A DNA stretch of 64,000 nucleotides, taken from assembly GCF_003352465.1 (NCBI RefSeq), contig NZ_CP031153.1:3462987-3526986 (forward strand), given 5' to 3'. Shown here in pieces: positions 18,370-26,923 of this stretch. Made by a program: the position numbers and the translations under genes. The stretch is from Kordia sp. SMS9. GTDB taxonomy: Bacteria; Bacteroidota; Bacteroidia; Flavobacteriales; Flavobacteriaceae. Below the pieces are notes generated by a model. It made no database searches, was not told the origin of the DNA, and was given only the letters and a program-made list of their open reading frames with translations. Position 1 is the first letter of the stretch. Each line of letters opens with the position of its first letter.

Positions 18370-20745
18370 TTATATGTGTTTGTAATAATAGTCTTGGACG
18401 TTCGTTTTGATCGTTTGTCCTTGACATTGTATGGTATATTCGTTATTATTTTTGGTCACGTCGAGCGTGATAGCATCTGGATTTCCGATATCCAAATAGT
18501 GTTTTCCGTTGAGCGCGTATTGCTTTCTGTCGGTTAAGTGCATGTTGTAAATTTCAGCATGCGGATGCCACAATAATTGCATGGAATAGGGCGCAATTGT
18601 CACATTCGTTGGTCGCTCAATTTTGATACGCAACGCGTTTTCGGCAACTTTTTCTTTTTGATAGTTTACCGAATTGAACAATGGCAAACGTACATTCGTA
18701 GCATGATCTTCATTTGAACTCAATGAGAGATTTACAGGAAAAAACGGATATGCAATTGCCAGTAATTGATTTGTATTTGCTTGTTCTTTGTAATATATTT
18801 TTAGTGTTCCTTTTTTGTGTTGTTGTTTGAGCTCTTTTTGCAATAAAAGGGCTTCTTGCTGAATTAGGGTTTTGATATCTTTATCTTCTGTGAGTTCAAT
18901 TTTGTATTGTTTTAAGAGTTGAATAGGCGAGAATGTTTGTAGTGAAAATGTTTGTATCAAGTTGATAAACAAGGTTTTGTTGTTCACTTTGTTGCACACA
19001 AGTATATAATCTTTGGAAGTTGCTATTTCATTTTTTAAGAATTGATCGCTGATCATGCGTTCGTTTTGTAACGTCAGTTCGTCTTTGAAGGTTGCTTCTT
19101 CTATTACTGCCGTGTGAATGTGATATTCATTTTTAGATGTATCGTTTTGGATGGTGAAGTTTAGCTTTGTATTTTCTTTTGGATATGCTATGAAGTGAAT
19201 TGTATATTTTTTACCATACTTTTTGCGAATTTTTGCATGAAAAGCCGTTTCTACACCTTGAATGTGTTTGGCATCTTGTTTTTGAAATTGAAACACATCA
19301 ATATCATTTAAGAACAACACATTTTTCTTTGAAACGACCGCCAACCATTTTTTGGAAGACGAAGTATCCACGTCTATTTTTGTATGTGCGATAAACCGAT
19401 TTTTCAATCTAACTGAAGCAAACCGATTTTTTTCTCTTGTAAATCCCGCATATTGTATTTTTTGCTTCTTTTTCAAGCGTTTAAAGCCATTTTTTATGAT
19501 AGTCACTTCTCCGGAAGGACTAATAATGATACATTTAGGACGATACCATTTGTAAGCTATAGCAACCATCCACACGAGAAGAAGTAGTAAAAGAAGCGCA
19601 CCAAATTTGAGTACCCACGAAAGATGCAACGGTGAAGAAATCGCGTAGATTCCTGAATGCGCTTCGTTGATTGCTATTTTTCGGGTACGTTTTCCGAGCA
19701 CTTCGTCTGTATAGAGCTGTTGTCCAAATCCATATACCAAAACTGTATTGCCGAATAGGCTGTTGAGTTGTGCAGGAATGTGTTGTACGCTGTCTTTTTG
19801 GACAATGATCGGATAGGAACGTTGTAATAATTCACCATTTACGATTATAGAATCTAACTTTATCAAATGATTTTCAGCATATTCCGAATTTATTTTTAGT
19901 GTGATAGAATCTTTTTTTTGTGTTTGAATTGTGATTGCTTTTTTTATCTTTTCAGATTGTTTTAAACCTTGTTTTGTGATGTATGTATTGGCAAAAAGTT
20001 TGGGTTTTCCATTTTTTTCAATCGGAGGAAAAACGGCTGAAAATACACCACGGCCTTTACTTTCCACATTGAAAGGATTGTAAATGAGATTGCTTAAAAT
20101 GCTGTCAATTTCATGTTGTTTGTCGGGCATAAATTTTCGCACCGTTTTGTAATCTTGCAACCATTGATCCGTTTGGTCGGCATCATCTGTAATGCTACAC
20201 AGAATGATTTTGTGGTATTGCTGTAGATTCAGTTCTTGGTAATCTTCCAAAAAAGAGGCTAGTGTCATTGGTTGAATGAGCGACACAAAAGAAGTCGCAT
20301 ACGGAAAGTTTTTCGTGTCCCAACGTCCATAAATTCGTTGAAAACTGCGTTCAAATTCGTTCGCATCTGAAAATTGCAACGGTGCTTTTCCGCGTGTGGC
20401 TTTTCGGATGAATTGCTTTCTGAATTCTTTTTTACTACGATTTTCTCTTTTTAGATAGAAAGGTACTTTCGCTTTCTGAAAGTTTTTTCCAGGCATGTAT
20501 ACCAAACCGCTGTTGTAAAAGACAAATGCATCTTTGGTAAAGTCAATTTTTGAATATAATGCAGTATCGAGTAAGGTGTTGAATACGTAGTTTTTGTATC
20601 CCAAATTGGCATCTGTCATGGAGCGACTTTTGTCTAAAGTCACAATCCACAGGTTTCCTTGTGCATCCACATCTTGTGCTTTTAAAACAGCAGTAAACGT
20701 GCAATACAAAAGAAGCCAAACTAAGATTCTCAACGACTTGTACAT
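18370..20745 (-). CDS. VWA-domain membrane protein, first gene of the envelope operon
   Basis: 791 residues. A signal peptide or anchor (residues 5-23, LRILVWLLLYCTFTAVLKA) precedes a VWA fold. The metal-site motif DxSxS is at Asp38-Ser42 (TLDKSRSM), and a second acidic cluster, SITDDADQTDQ, falls near 185-195 where the fold's late metal-ligand Asp is expected. A strong TM segment spans about 377-399 (FGALLLLLLLVWMVAIAY). The last 390 residues are basic and beta-rich, probably cytoplasmic, and match no family I know. VWA domains bind protein partners through the metal site. Here it would sense or scaffold in the periplasm and signal to the cytoplasmic ATPase encoded 2 nt downstream. As first gene, its 5' region should hold the operon promoter. 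Confidence 0.75.
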   Translation of the reverse strand: MYKSLRILVWLLLYCTFTAVLKAQDVDAQGNLWIVTLDKSRSMTDANLGYKNYVFNTLLDTALYSKIDFTKDAFVFYNSGLVYMPGKNFQKAKVPFYLKRENRSKKEFRKQFIRKATRGKAPLQFSDANEFERSFQRIYGRWDTKNFPYATSFVSLIQPMTLASFLEDYQELNLQQYHKIILCSITDDADQTDQWLQDYKTVRKFMPDKQHEIDSILSNLIYNPFNVESKGRGVFSAVFPPIEKNGKPKLFANTYITKQGLKQSEKIKKAITIQTQKKDSITLKINSEYAENHLIKLDSIIVNGELLQRSYPIIVQKDSVQHIPAQLNSLFGNTVLVYGFGQQLYTDEVLGKRTRKIAINEAHSGIYAISSPLHLSWVLKFGALLLLLLLVWMVAIAYKWYRPKCIIISPSGEVTIIKNGFKRLKKKQKIQYAGFTREKNRFASVRLKNRFIAHTKIDVDTSSSKKWLAVVSKKNVLFLNDIDVFQFQKQDAKHIQGVETAFHAKIRKKYGKKYTIHFIAYPKENTKLNFTIQNDTSKNEYHIHTAVIEEATFKDELTLQNERMISDQFLKNEIATSKDYILVCNKVNNKTLFINLIQTFSLQTFSPIQLLKQYKIELTEDKDIKTLIQQEALLLQKELKQQHKKGTLKIYYKEQANTNQLLAIAYPFFPVNLSLSSNEDHATNVRLPLFNSVNYQKEKVAENALRIKIERPTNVTIAPYSMQLLWHPHAEIYNMHLTDRKQYALNGKHYLDIGNPDAITLDVTKNNNEYTIQCQGQTIKTNVQDYYYKHI

Positions 20746-20968
20746 TGAATTCAGTAATTGTTAGTAAAAATTGAACTTGTATTACTTTATAAATTGTACT
20801 AGTGTTTCATGCAGTGGAATCTTTGTTATATAAAATGTTTTAAATGTTGGTTTTGATGTGGAATTTGGATGAAAACTTCAATAGGATAACGTGTTTTGTT
20901 TGGACTTTGTTGTTTTGAAGTAGAAAGAAATCTATTTGGGAAGTTAAGATTGTGTGGATTTTTGAGAT

Positions 20969-21131
20969 AAAATAGGCTGTTTTTAAAAGTAGAATTTCGT
21001 CAAACCAAATTTTGATGCTGAGCGCATTCAAAGTACGATTCGGTTTCTCATACTCATTCTAAATCAATATAATGAGATTCTGAATCAAGTTCAGAATGAT
21101 GTTTCTAAAAACTTTTAAAACAGCCTATTTT
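20969..21131. repeat. Long inverted repeat, MITE-like
   Basis: The left arm 20969-20989 and right arm 21112-21131 are reverse complements over 20 positions with a single extra T in the left arm; both contain AAAATAGGCTG. The arms are 122 nt apart and enclose a non-coding, internally palindromic core. The geometry fits a miniature inverted-repeat element or a composite REP element. I cannot see flanking target duplications. Confidence 0.55.
21074..21101. repeat. REP-like palindromic element
   Basis: TTCTGAA and TTCAGAA flank TCAAG, inside the phrase GAGATTCTGAATCAAG...TCAGAATGATG. This form, a variant of the 'tcctgaatcaagttcagga' type of interspersed element, is common in intergenic regions of Bacteroidota and some Alphaproteobacteria. 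Confidence 0.5.
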
Positions 21132-21158
21132 CAACATTAGGTGTAGTTAGTAGCGTAT

Positions 21159-21791
21159 TTATTTTTTTGGGATGACTTTTTCTTTTTCCATTGATTTGAT
21201 AATTTTTTTTACGTAATCGTCGGTAGTTTTTGCAATGTCCGCAGGATCAATAATGTTGTAAGAACCAAACCAAACCAGTGATTTTTCTTTGTCTTTTTGC
21301 AGATTGTAAATAGAGGTTTCTACATAGAATACTTGGTATCTTTTGTAATCATCTTGATCGAAATAATCATCGCGAGAAGCTAAATAACCACCTAAAAATT
21401 GTTGCAAACTGTAATCAAATCGGGGAGAAGCACCACTTCTAGATTCGTTTTCGCGAACGCCTTTTACCGCAGAAACTAATACCGTTTCATAGCCTTCTGT
21501 CAATAAGGTATTGATTTGCGCTTCAATTTCTGCTTCCGTTTGCGTAGCATCTTGGAATAGCTTTTCAAAAACGACCGTACTTTGTATCGCATTGATGTTT
21601 CTTGCATTTAATTCGCGCACTAATAGAAATTCAAAATTACTTCGCGCCTCAAAATCGGGTGTTACGCCCACAACCAATACATTTTTTGGATTGAATTCTG
21701 TAAACTCAGGGTTTTTCCAACTTTCACCAGATTTGATGGAGCCACAGCTAACCATCAGTAATACTATCGCTAATAGGGAAAAGGTTTTCAT
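21159..21791 (-). CDS. Lipoprotein, paralogue of its upstream neighbour
   Basis: 210 residues with a lipoprotein signal (LLMVSCGS, lipid-modified Cys at about residue 16). The mature N-terminus reads ESWKNPEF, then NVLVVGVTPDFEARSNFE, which aligns well with the neighbouring 226-residue lipoprotein (DHWKNPDI, KVLIVGLTSNMEARQKFE). Both continue with a segment rich in polar residues, an NxL-type alternation, and end with WFG/WKG YxDIxDP. The family is not named with confidence; the WKxP and VLVxG pattern is shared with small Bacteroidota lipoproteins of unknown function. It lies 9 nt downstream of the paralogue in an operon of three genes. It is probably an outer-membrane lipoprotein. Confidence 0.75.
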   Translation of the reverse strand: MKTFSLLAIVLLMVSCGSIKSGESWKNPEFTEFNPKNVLVVGVTPDFEARSNFEFLLVRELNARNINAIQSTVVFEKLFQDATQTEAEIEAQINTLLTEGYETVLVSAVKGVRENESRSGASPRFDYSLQQFLGGYLASRDDYFDQDDYKRYQVFYVETSIYNLQKDKEKSLVWFGSYNIIDPADIAKTTDDYVKKIIKSMEKEKVIPKK

Positions 21792-21800
21792 GATGTTGAA

Positions 21801-22481
21801 TTAGTTTATCAATTCTTTTTCTTCGACTTCTTTTTTGATGTCTGACTTCTCTTTAATGAGTTGTTCGTGTTCCAATACCGCAAGTGCCATATAAATATAA
21901 TCAGTGACCGATTCTTCAATAGATTTCGGATCTACAATGTCAATATATCCTTTCCAGAGCAATTCTCGGTCTTTTGTTGGACATATACAATACATTGAAG
22001 TTTCGGAATGATATACCGTGTAACTTTCATAGTATTCAGGATTGTAGTAAATGTCTTGATATTTCAAATATTCATCGCTAAATTTTCGATAGGTTTCGTC
22101 GTAATCTTGATACTCTTTTTTGTATTGAATTTTATCTTCTACGCCAATAATTTTGGTTAATAAAATGGTGTCAAAACCATCTTCAATGAGTGAGTTTTCA
22201 ATGGCTTTTATTTCTTCAGCGGTCATTTTTTCTTCTCGCAGCGACGGATCAAATAGTGAGAGACTTGTTACAGCTTCGCTTCCGCGTGCTTCGAGTTCTT
22301 CTTTGAATTTTTTTTCAAATTTTTGACGCGCTTCCATATTTGACGTCAATCCGACAATCAATACTTTTTGTGGCTCGTACCGATCAATATCAGGGTTTTT
22401 CCAATGATCTACCAATTGTGTGGTGGTACATGCTGCCAACATAAAAGCGCTTAGGCATAAGAGGTAAAAAGTACGTTTCAT
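21801..22481 (-). CDS. Lipoprotein, paralogue of its downstream neighbour
   Basis: 226 residues with a lipobox MLAACTTT (Cys at about residue 18). The body matches the downstream lipoprotein at the N-terminal WKNP motif, the VLIVGLTxxxEAR block and the final W.GYIDIVDP segment, so the two probably arose by tandem duplication. A central stretch, YKKEYQDYDETYRKF then SDEYLKYQDIYYNPEYY, is very Tyr/Asp-rich and is replaced by a shorter segment in the paralogue. It sits 11 nt after the small helical gene at 22493-22945. Function is unknown. Confidence 0.75.
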   Translation of the reverse strand: MKRTFYLLCLSAFMLAACTTTQLVDHWKNPDIDRYEPQKVLIVGLTSNMEARQKFEKKFKEELEARGSEAVTSLSLFDPSLREEKMTAEEIKAIENSLIEDGFDTILLTKIIGVEDKIQYKKEYQDYDETYRKFSDEYLKYQDIYYNPEYYESYTVYHSETSMYCICPTKDRELLWKGYIDIVDPKSIEESVTDYIYMALAVLEHEQLIKEKSDIKKEVEEKELIN

Positions 22482-22492
22482 GACGGTTTTTT

Positions 22493-22945
22493 TTAATGAT
22501 TTCTATCTAATAAAAACTGAAGTTTCTCTTCCTTTTTGATGTTTTTTACGATATTGAATAGCTGCGTTTTTAAAATTCTGTATTCTTTTAAAAATTCAGC
22601 AACTTCCATCGTTAAATTTCGGTGCGTTTCTTTGTATTTCTTTTCGTCTTCCAACTGATCAATTCCATCGAGCATGATTTGCAATTCTTTTTCATGCACC
22701 ACTACAATTTTAATGAGTTGTTCGGTACGTCGATACGATCTAGTGATGGCATCAATAATTTCCTTATCGCTAGAAAATATGTCTAATTCTTTCAACTGTG
22801 TTGAAAAAGAAGCGATTAGATTTTCAAAGAAAAAGTGTTCGTCTTTTATAAATCGTAGCTGAGACAACCAGTTTAGCGAGTCGCTATGCATATCTTCAGC
22901 ACTAATCCATTCAATATATTTGGTACTTTGTTGTGTAGTTCTCAT
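22493..22945 (-). CDS. Small all-helical cytoplasmic protein, unknown
   Basis: 150 residues, no signal peptide or TM segment, predicted as a bundle of four to five amphipathic helices. His and Glu residues are spaced along the helices (KDEHFFFE, VVHEKELQ, KETHRNLTMEVAEF). A hemerythrin-like four-helix bundle is possible, but the HHE pattern is not clear enough to call. It heads the operon with the two paralogous lipoproteins and lies next to a stress-response region, which would suit a redox- or metal-related role. That is inference. Confidence 0.6.
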   Translation of the reverse strand: MRTTQQSTKYIEWISAEDMHSDSLNWLSQLRFIKDEHFFFENLIASFSTQLKELDIFSSDKEIIDAITRSYRRTEQLIKIVVVHEKELQIMLDGIDQLEDEKKYKETHRNLTMEVAEFLKEYRILKTQLFNIVKNIKKEEKLQFLLDRNH

Positions 22946-23016
22946 GATGATTTATTTTATTAATTACACCTTAAAATTACCTTCAAAAACCCAGAATTAC
23001 TATGACAAATATCAGC

Positions 23017-23844
23017 TTACTCTGGAATGACTAAGAAAGGAACTTTTAAGTGAAAAGCGATCTTTTTAATAACGGGTTCTCGCAAAATGCTGTCTATGAA
23101 ACTGTGCGAATAATATACCATCGCTAAAATGTCAATGTTAAGGTCATCAATAAAGTCTTGGATGCTGATTTCCTTGCTTTTATGACTTGGAACGATGTGA
23201 ATACTGTGTTCGTAGTCTTTCAGATATTCTTTTAACGTATTTAGATTGCCTTCCTGTTTTTCATTCAGTTTTTCTTTATCATTGATATGAATGACTCTAA
23301 TTTTGGAGTTGTACAAATCTGCCAGCTTTTTTAAATAGCTCAATTCTTTGGCATCACAGTAGTGATTGAAATCGCTTGGAAATGCAATTTGTTTTGGCGC
23401 ATTGAATTCGTAATCGTTAGGAATGGCAAGTATTGGACAGTTTTTTACTTTCTTAAAAATCTTAGCGGTATTGCTTCCAAAAAGGATTCCTTTGGCACCT
23501 GTAGCACCTTTGGTTCCCATAGCAATCAAGTCAATTTTGTGTTTGAGTACGGAACTTTCAATAGCATCGTCTAAATCGCCCAAACTAACAATGACTTCAA
23601 ATTCATGATTACTGTTGGTGTTTGTAGCTTCTACTTGTGCTTTGAGTTTGAGCATGTCTTTTTTGGAGTTTTCCAACATGGTTGTCAATAATTTATTGGA
23701 AAAACTTGCCATTCGGGAAGATGTTACTTTTTGCGAATTTAATAAGTAAAACTTACAGGTTTCGTGTTGATACAGCTTTAATGTATACACGATAGCGCTC
23801 CAGGCATTATCAGAAAAATCAGTGGGCAATAGAATATTTGTCAT
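23017..23844 (-). CDS. Universal stress protein, tandem UspA domains
   Basis: 275 residues made of two UspA-like halves (about 1-140 and 148-275). The first half starts NILLPTDFSDNAW and ends with the nucleotide-binding loop GTKGATGAKGILFGSNT, a good match to G-x2-G-x9-G-S/T, so it probably binds ATP. The second half opens KQIAFPSDFNHY but lacks the Gly loop. USPs of this form help cells survive low oxygen, starvation and oxidative stress. It is the third of three tandem USP genes downstream of a sensor kinase/Crp-type regulator pair, probably under their control. Confidence 0.88.
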   Translation of the reverse strand: MTNILLPTDFSDNAWSAIVYTLKLYQHETCKFYLLNSQKVTSSRMASFSNKLLTTMLENSKKDMLKLKAQVEATNTNSNHEFEVIVSLGDLDDAIESSVLKHKIDLIAMGTKGATGAKGILFGSNTAKIFKKVKNCPILAIPNDYEFNAPKQIAFPSDFNHYCDAKELSYLKKLADLYNSKIRVIHINDKEKLNEKQEGNLNTLKEYLKDYEHSIHIVPSHKSKEISIQDFIDDLNIDILAMVYYSHSFIDSILREPVIKKIAFHLKVPFLVIPE

Positions 23845-23891
23845 GATGTTTGATATTAAATTTTAGATATAAATTATTGTTAATTTTTCGG

Positions 23892-24734
23892 TTATATTTT
23901 TGCTGGAATTACTAAAAACGGAGTGTTTAAGTGCAATCCAATTCGTTTTACTTTGGAACCAAAAAATAAGTTTTCAAAAAACGAGTGTTTGTTATTTAGC
24001 ATGGCTAAAAAGTCAATGCGCGATTGTGATTGAAATTCCGAAATCGCTGTTCCAATGTCGTGATGATGTACAGTATGAAATAAGTGTGAAACACCTTCAA
24101 AATGTGTTGCAAGTTTTTGCCTGTGTTCTTCTTGCGAAGTGGTCAATTCGTCTGCATTAGAGACATGTAAAATGTGTACACGTGCCGAAAATAAGGAAGC
24201 GATATTTTTTATTTCTGTGACATGTCTTTTTTCAAAATCAACGCCATAATCAGAAGGAAACAAGATTTCGTGTGGTTTTTGAAATGTATAATCACTTGGT
24301 ACAGCGAGCAACGGACATTTACTGTTTTTTAATACATGAATCATGTTGGAGCCAAATAGTACTTCTTTTAATCCAGAAGCACCTTGCGTTCCCATGATGA
24401 TCATATCCATTGTGTTTTCCTCATACAGAAGTTCAATTTCTGAGATCAACATATTGAATGCAGAGATTCGAGAGAAAAAGTGCATCGGATTTGGAAATTC
24501 TTTTTCAATCGTTTCCTGAACCTTTTTCAAGCCATTTTGCGACTTTTCTTTCAACGCATCCAGCAAGCCAAATTGCGCAGCACCAACTTCCATATATTGT
24601 ACATGATAAATTACTGGTGTATAGGTGTTTAATAAAATGAAATTACATTTTTGATCTTTAAATAATTGAACGGCATACCGAATAGCATTCAAGGAATTTT
24701 CTGAAAAATCGGTGGGCAATAGTATTTTTTTCAT
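23892..24734 (-). CDS. Universal stress protein, tandem UspA domains
   Basis: 280 residues with two UspA halves. The first opens KKILLPTDFSENSLNAIRYA and keeps the loop GTQGASGLKEVLFGSNM, fitting G-x2-G-x9-G-S. The second opens HEILFPSDYGVDF and is degenerate. It resembles the downstream USP (shared NAxxYxxxLxxxxxCxFxLLN), consistent with local duplication. It lies 47 nt from that gene and 95 nt from the upstream USP gene, suggesting one transcription unit. Confidence 0.88.
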   Translation of the reverse strand: MKKILLPTDFSENSLNAIRYAVQLFKDQKCNFILLNTYTPVIYHVQYMEVGAAQFGLLDALKEKSQNGLKKVQETIEKEFPNPMHFFSRISAFNMLISEIELLYEENTMDMIIMGTQGASGLKEVLFGSNMIHVLKNSKCPLLAVPSDYTFQKPHEILFPSDYGVDFEKRHVTEIKNIASLFSARVHILHVSNADELTTSQEEHRQKLATHFEGVSHLFHTVHHHDIGTAISEFQSQSRIDFLAMLNNKHSFFENLFFGSKVKRIGLHLNTPFLVIPAKI

Positions 24735-24829
24735 CGCTGTACATTTTTTAAATTCTTAGTTTAAAAGTACGGTGTTACGGTTCAAAAAACTATGATATAT
24801 ATCAGCTTAGAAAGCTTGGAAACAAGCTA

Positions 24830-25612
24830 TCATTCATGAAGAATTAAAAACGGTATATTTCGATGATAGCTGATATGATCTACATTGGAGTGAAATAAAA
24901 TTTGCTTGAAATAGTTTAAGTTTTTTGCCGCCATAATCATCAAATCAATGTCTTTTCGTTCTGTGAAATTTTCGACAGCAGTTTCTATATGATCATTCGA
25001 CAGAAAGTGAAAACTATATTTGCGACCATCTAAAAAATCTTCCAACAAGGCTTTGTTTGCTTGTTGATGTTGGTTCAAATGGTTGGTAACTTTGTTGATG
25101 TGTAACACTCGAAGTGAGGTGTTTTTTTTGTCTAAAATGGTAGCAATTGGTGCTAAGGTTTGAATGTCGGATGCCAAGCTGAAATCTGTTGGGAAAGCAA
25201 CTTCATCAAAAACTTTATAGGTAGCATTTTCTGGAATGATGAGGAGTTTGCATTTGACTCTTGTAATTACGTTTTCAGCATAATTTCCGATAACATGCGA
25301 TTGTTTACTTGTCAAGCCTTTGGCGCCCATAATGATCATATCAATCTTTTTTTCGTCTACTTCTTCGCGAACTGATTCTACAAATGAGTTTGTGTGAATG
25401 ATGGTGAAAAAATGATGATTTTGTTGTGTTGGGAACGTTATAGCAATACGTTTGTGGAGTTCGTCAAACTTAGCTTTGGTATCGTTTTCTGCTTTTTCGT
25501 TTACATGTAAGACATAAAAATTACACATGGCAGATTCTAAAAAACGCAATGCATACTCAATTGCGTTCCACGAGTTTTGGGAGAAATCTGTTGGTAATAA
25601 TATATTTTTCAT
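24830..25612 (-). CDS. Universal stress protein, tandem UspA domains, divergent nucleotide loop
   Basis: 260 residues from the ATG at 25612 (MKNILLPTDF). An in-frame ATG at 25636 would add MFVNVNLA; the homologous neighbours begin at the position chosen here. The two-half layout is as in the next two genes. In the first half the loop reads GAKGLTSKQSHVIGNYAEN, which departs from the G-S/T ending of ATP-binding USPs, so nucleotide binding may be altered. It is the first of three USP paralogues. The 264 nt upstream contain a REP-like element. Confidence 0.85.
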   Translation of the reverse strand: MKNILLPTDFSQNSWNAIEYALRFLESAMCNFYVLHVNEKAENDTKAKFDELHKRIAITFPTQQNHHFFTIIHTNSFVESVREEVDEKKIDMIIMGAKGLTSKQSHVIGNYAENVITRVKCKLLIIPENATYKVFDEVAFPTDFSLASDIQTLAPIATILDKKNTSLRVLHINKVTNHLNQHQQANKALLEDFLDGRKYSFHFLSNDHIETAVENFTERKDIDLMIMAAKNLNYFKQILFHSNVDHISYHRNIPFLILHE

Positions 25613-25752
25613 CGCTAGATTGACATTTACGAACAAATCTAACGAGCTCGATTTCTTTATAAAATGATATTGGTCATGTTTTGGTTTATGAGTGTATAAG
25701 TTTAAAAGTTTATAAGTTTAAGTAAGAATTTGAATTTTGGAATGCTGATGTC

Positions 25753-25772
25753 ATTCCTTTGAAGCAAGGAAT
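25753..25772. repeat. REP-like palindrome
   Basis: A perfect 7-bp stem ATTCCTT / AAGGAAT with a 6-nt loop, in the phrase GTCATTCCTTTGAAGCAAGG. It is followed by degenerate repeat-like text up to about 25850, including ACTCGACGTGACG. It resembles the interspersed intergenic elements seen at 21074 and inside the CusA gene. Confidence 0.5.
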
Positions 25773-25876
25773 CAAAAGAAAGCTTGAGTTTTCAAGTACA
25801 TCTCGATACTATTTTTCTTCATTTCAATCAGAAAATCACTCGACGTGACGTGGTTTTGTAGCAAAGACATGTATAG

Positions 25877-26923
25877 TTAATACATTTCCTGCAATTGCTT
25901 ATAGTCTACAATTTTGATGTTTCTTCCTTCAATTTCAATGATGCCTTCTTTTTTGAAGCGTGAAAGTGTTCGGATGAGCGTTTCAGTAGCAATTCCGGCA
26001 ACACTTGCCAAATCGTTTCGTGAAATTTTGATTGGATCGTTTGGATGGCGATTGAGTTTATCTGCAAATTTTAAAATCGTGGTCGCTGTTTTTCTGTGTA
26101 CCGAACTGTATGCCATTTGCAGCAACTGATCTTTGATGCCCGAAATATTATCGGTTAATAATTGAATTAATTCTAAAGTTACTTTATGGTTTTTGTCCAA
26201 AACATCAATCAATTCACTTTTGGAAAGTCCCACAACTTCCGTGTCTTTCATTGCGGTTGCTGTTTCTTGATACGGCATATTCTGTGTAAATGATGTATAT
26301 CCGAATAAATCATCGTCTTTGTGCAATGCTGTCGTGAGTTCTTTTCCTTGTTCGTCAAATTTGTGACATTTTACCACACCTTTGATAATCAAATAGATAT
26401 AATTAGAGCTTTGGCCTTCTTCATAAATAGTAGCATCTTTTGAAAAGTTGAAAATTGTACCATTATCATCAAAAAAGTTCTTCAAGTCATTCAGATTTCG
26501 CAATTGATGCTCTTCTTCTTTTAGCGATCGATTTTCACGTTCGTCTTTTAAAATGGCAGCTTTTGCAATGCGACTCTCTATAGCGCTTGTGAGTTCTTCT
26601 TCTTCAAACGGTTTGGTAATATAATCGTCTGCGCCCAAGTCCATGCCTCTGCGAATATCTTGTCGCTCTGTTTTTGCAGATAAAAATATAAACGGAATAT
26701 ACTTCGTAGCGTCTTTGGCAGATAATGTTTCCAACACACCATATCCATCTAGTTCGGGCATCATTATGTCGCACACAATAATATCTGGTGTATGCTGTAA
26801 AGCACTTTCTACACCTTTTTTTCCATTGGGTGCAGTGATGACTTCATAGTTGGCAAGTTCTAATAATTCAGCTGTATTTTCTCGTAAGATGGTATCGTCT
26901 TCAATTAGTAATACTCTTTTCAT
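25877..26923 (-). CDS. Response regulator with REC, cNMP-binding and Crp-type HTH domains
   Basis: 348 residues from the ATG at 26923 (MKRVLLIEDD); an upstream ATG at 26986 would add 21 residues deep inside the kinase gene. An N-terminal receiver domain has acidic residues at 9-10 and phospho-acceptor Asp52 (VCDIMMPELDGYG), and ends with ITKPFEEEEL. A cyclic-nucleotide-type beta barrel follows at about 155-265 (IIKGVVKCHKF, DDLFGYTSF), then a Crp/FNR winged helix with the recognition helix ISRNDLASVAGIATETLIR. This is a phosphorylation-controlled Crp-family regulator. Its start overlaps the kinase gene end by 23 nt, so the pair is a two-component system. Likely targets are the three USP genes downstream. 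Confidence 0.88.
   Translation of the reverse strand: MKRVLLIEDDTILRENTAELLELANYEVITAPNGKKGVESALQHTPDIIVCDIMMPELDGYGVLETLSAKDATKYIPFIFLSAKTERQDIRRGMDLGADDYITKPFEEEELTSAIESRIAKAAILKDERENRSLKEEEHQLRNLNDLKNFFDDNGTIFNFSKDATIYEEGQSSNYIYLIIKGVVKCHKFDEQGKELTTALHKDDDLFGYTSFTQNMPYQETATAMKDTEVVGLSKSELIDVLDKNHKVTLELIQLLTDNISGIKDQLLQMAYSSVHRKTATTILKFADKLNRHPNDPIKISRNDLASVAGIATETLIRTLSRFKKEGIIEIEGRNIKIVDYKQLQEMY

Larger units (their letters stand above)
20746..21158. other. Intergenic region with nested repeats
   Basis: 413 nt upstream of the envelope operon and downstream of the lipoprotein operon. A 63-codon minus-strand frame (20840-21031) has no ribosome-site or family support, so I do not call it. 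The main content is an imperfect inverted repeat (arms 20969-20989 and 21112-21131) enclosing a REP-like palindrome. The operon promoter must lie here, but I could not place it. Confidence 0.5.

Noticed and set aside
20840..21031. A 63-codon minus-strand frame upstream of the envelope operon
   Set aside because: Composition is that of random AT-rich DNA, it overlaps the left arm of an inverted repeat, and no leader, motif or ribosome site supports it.
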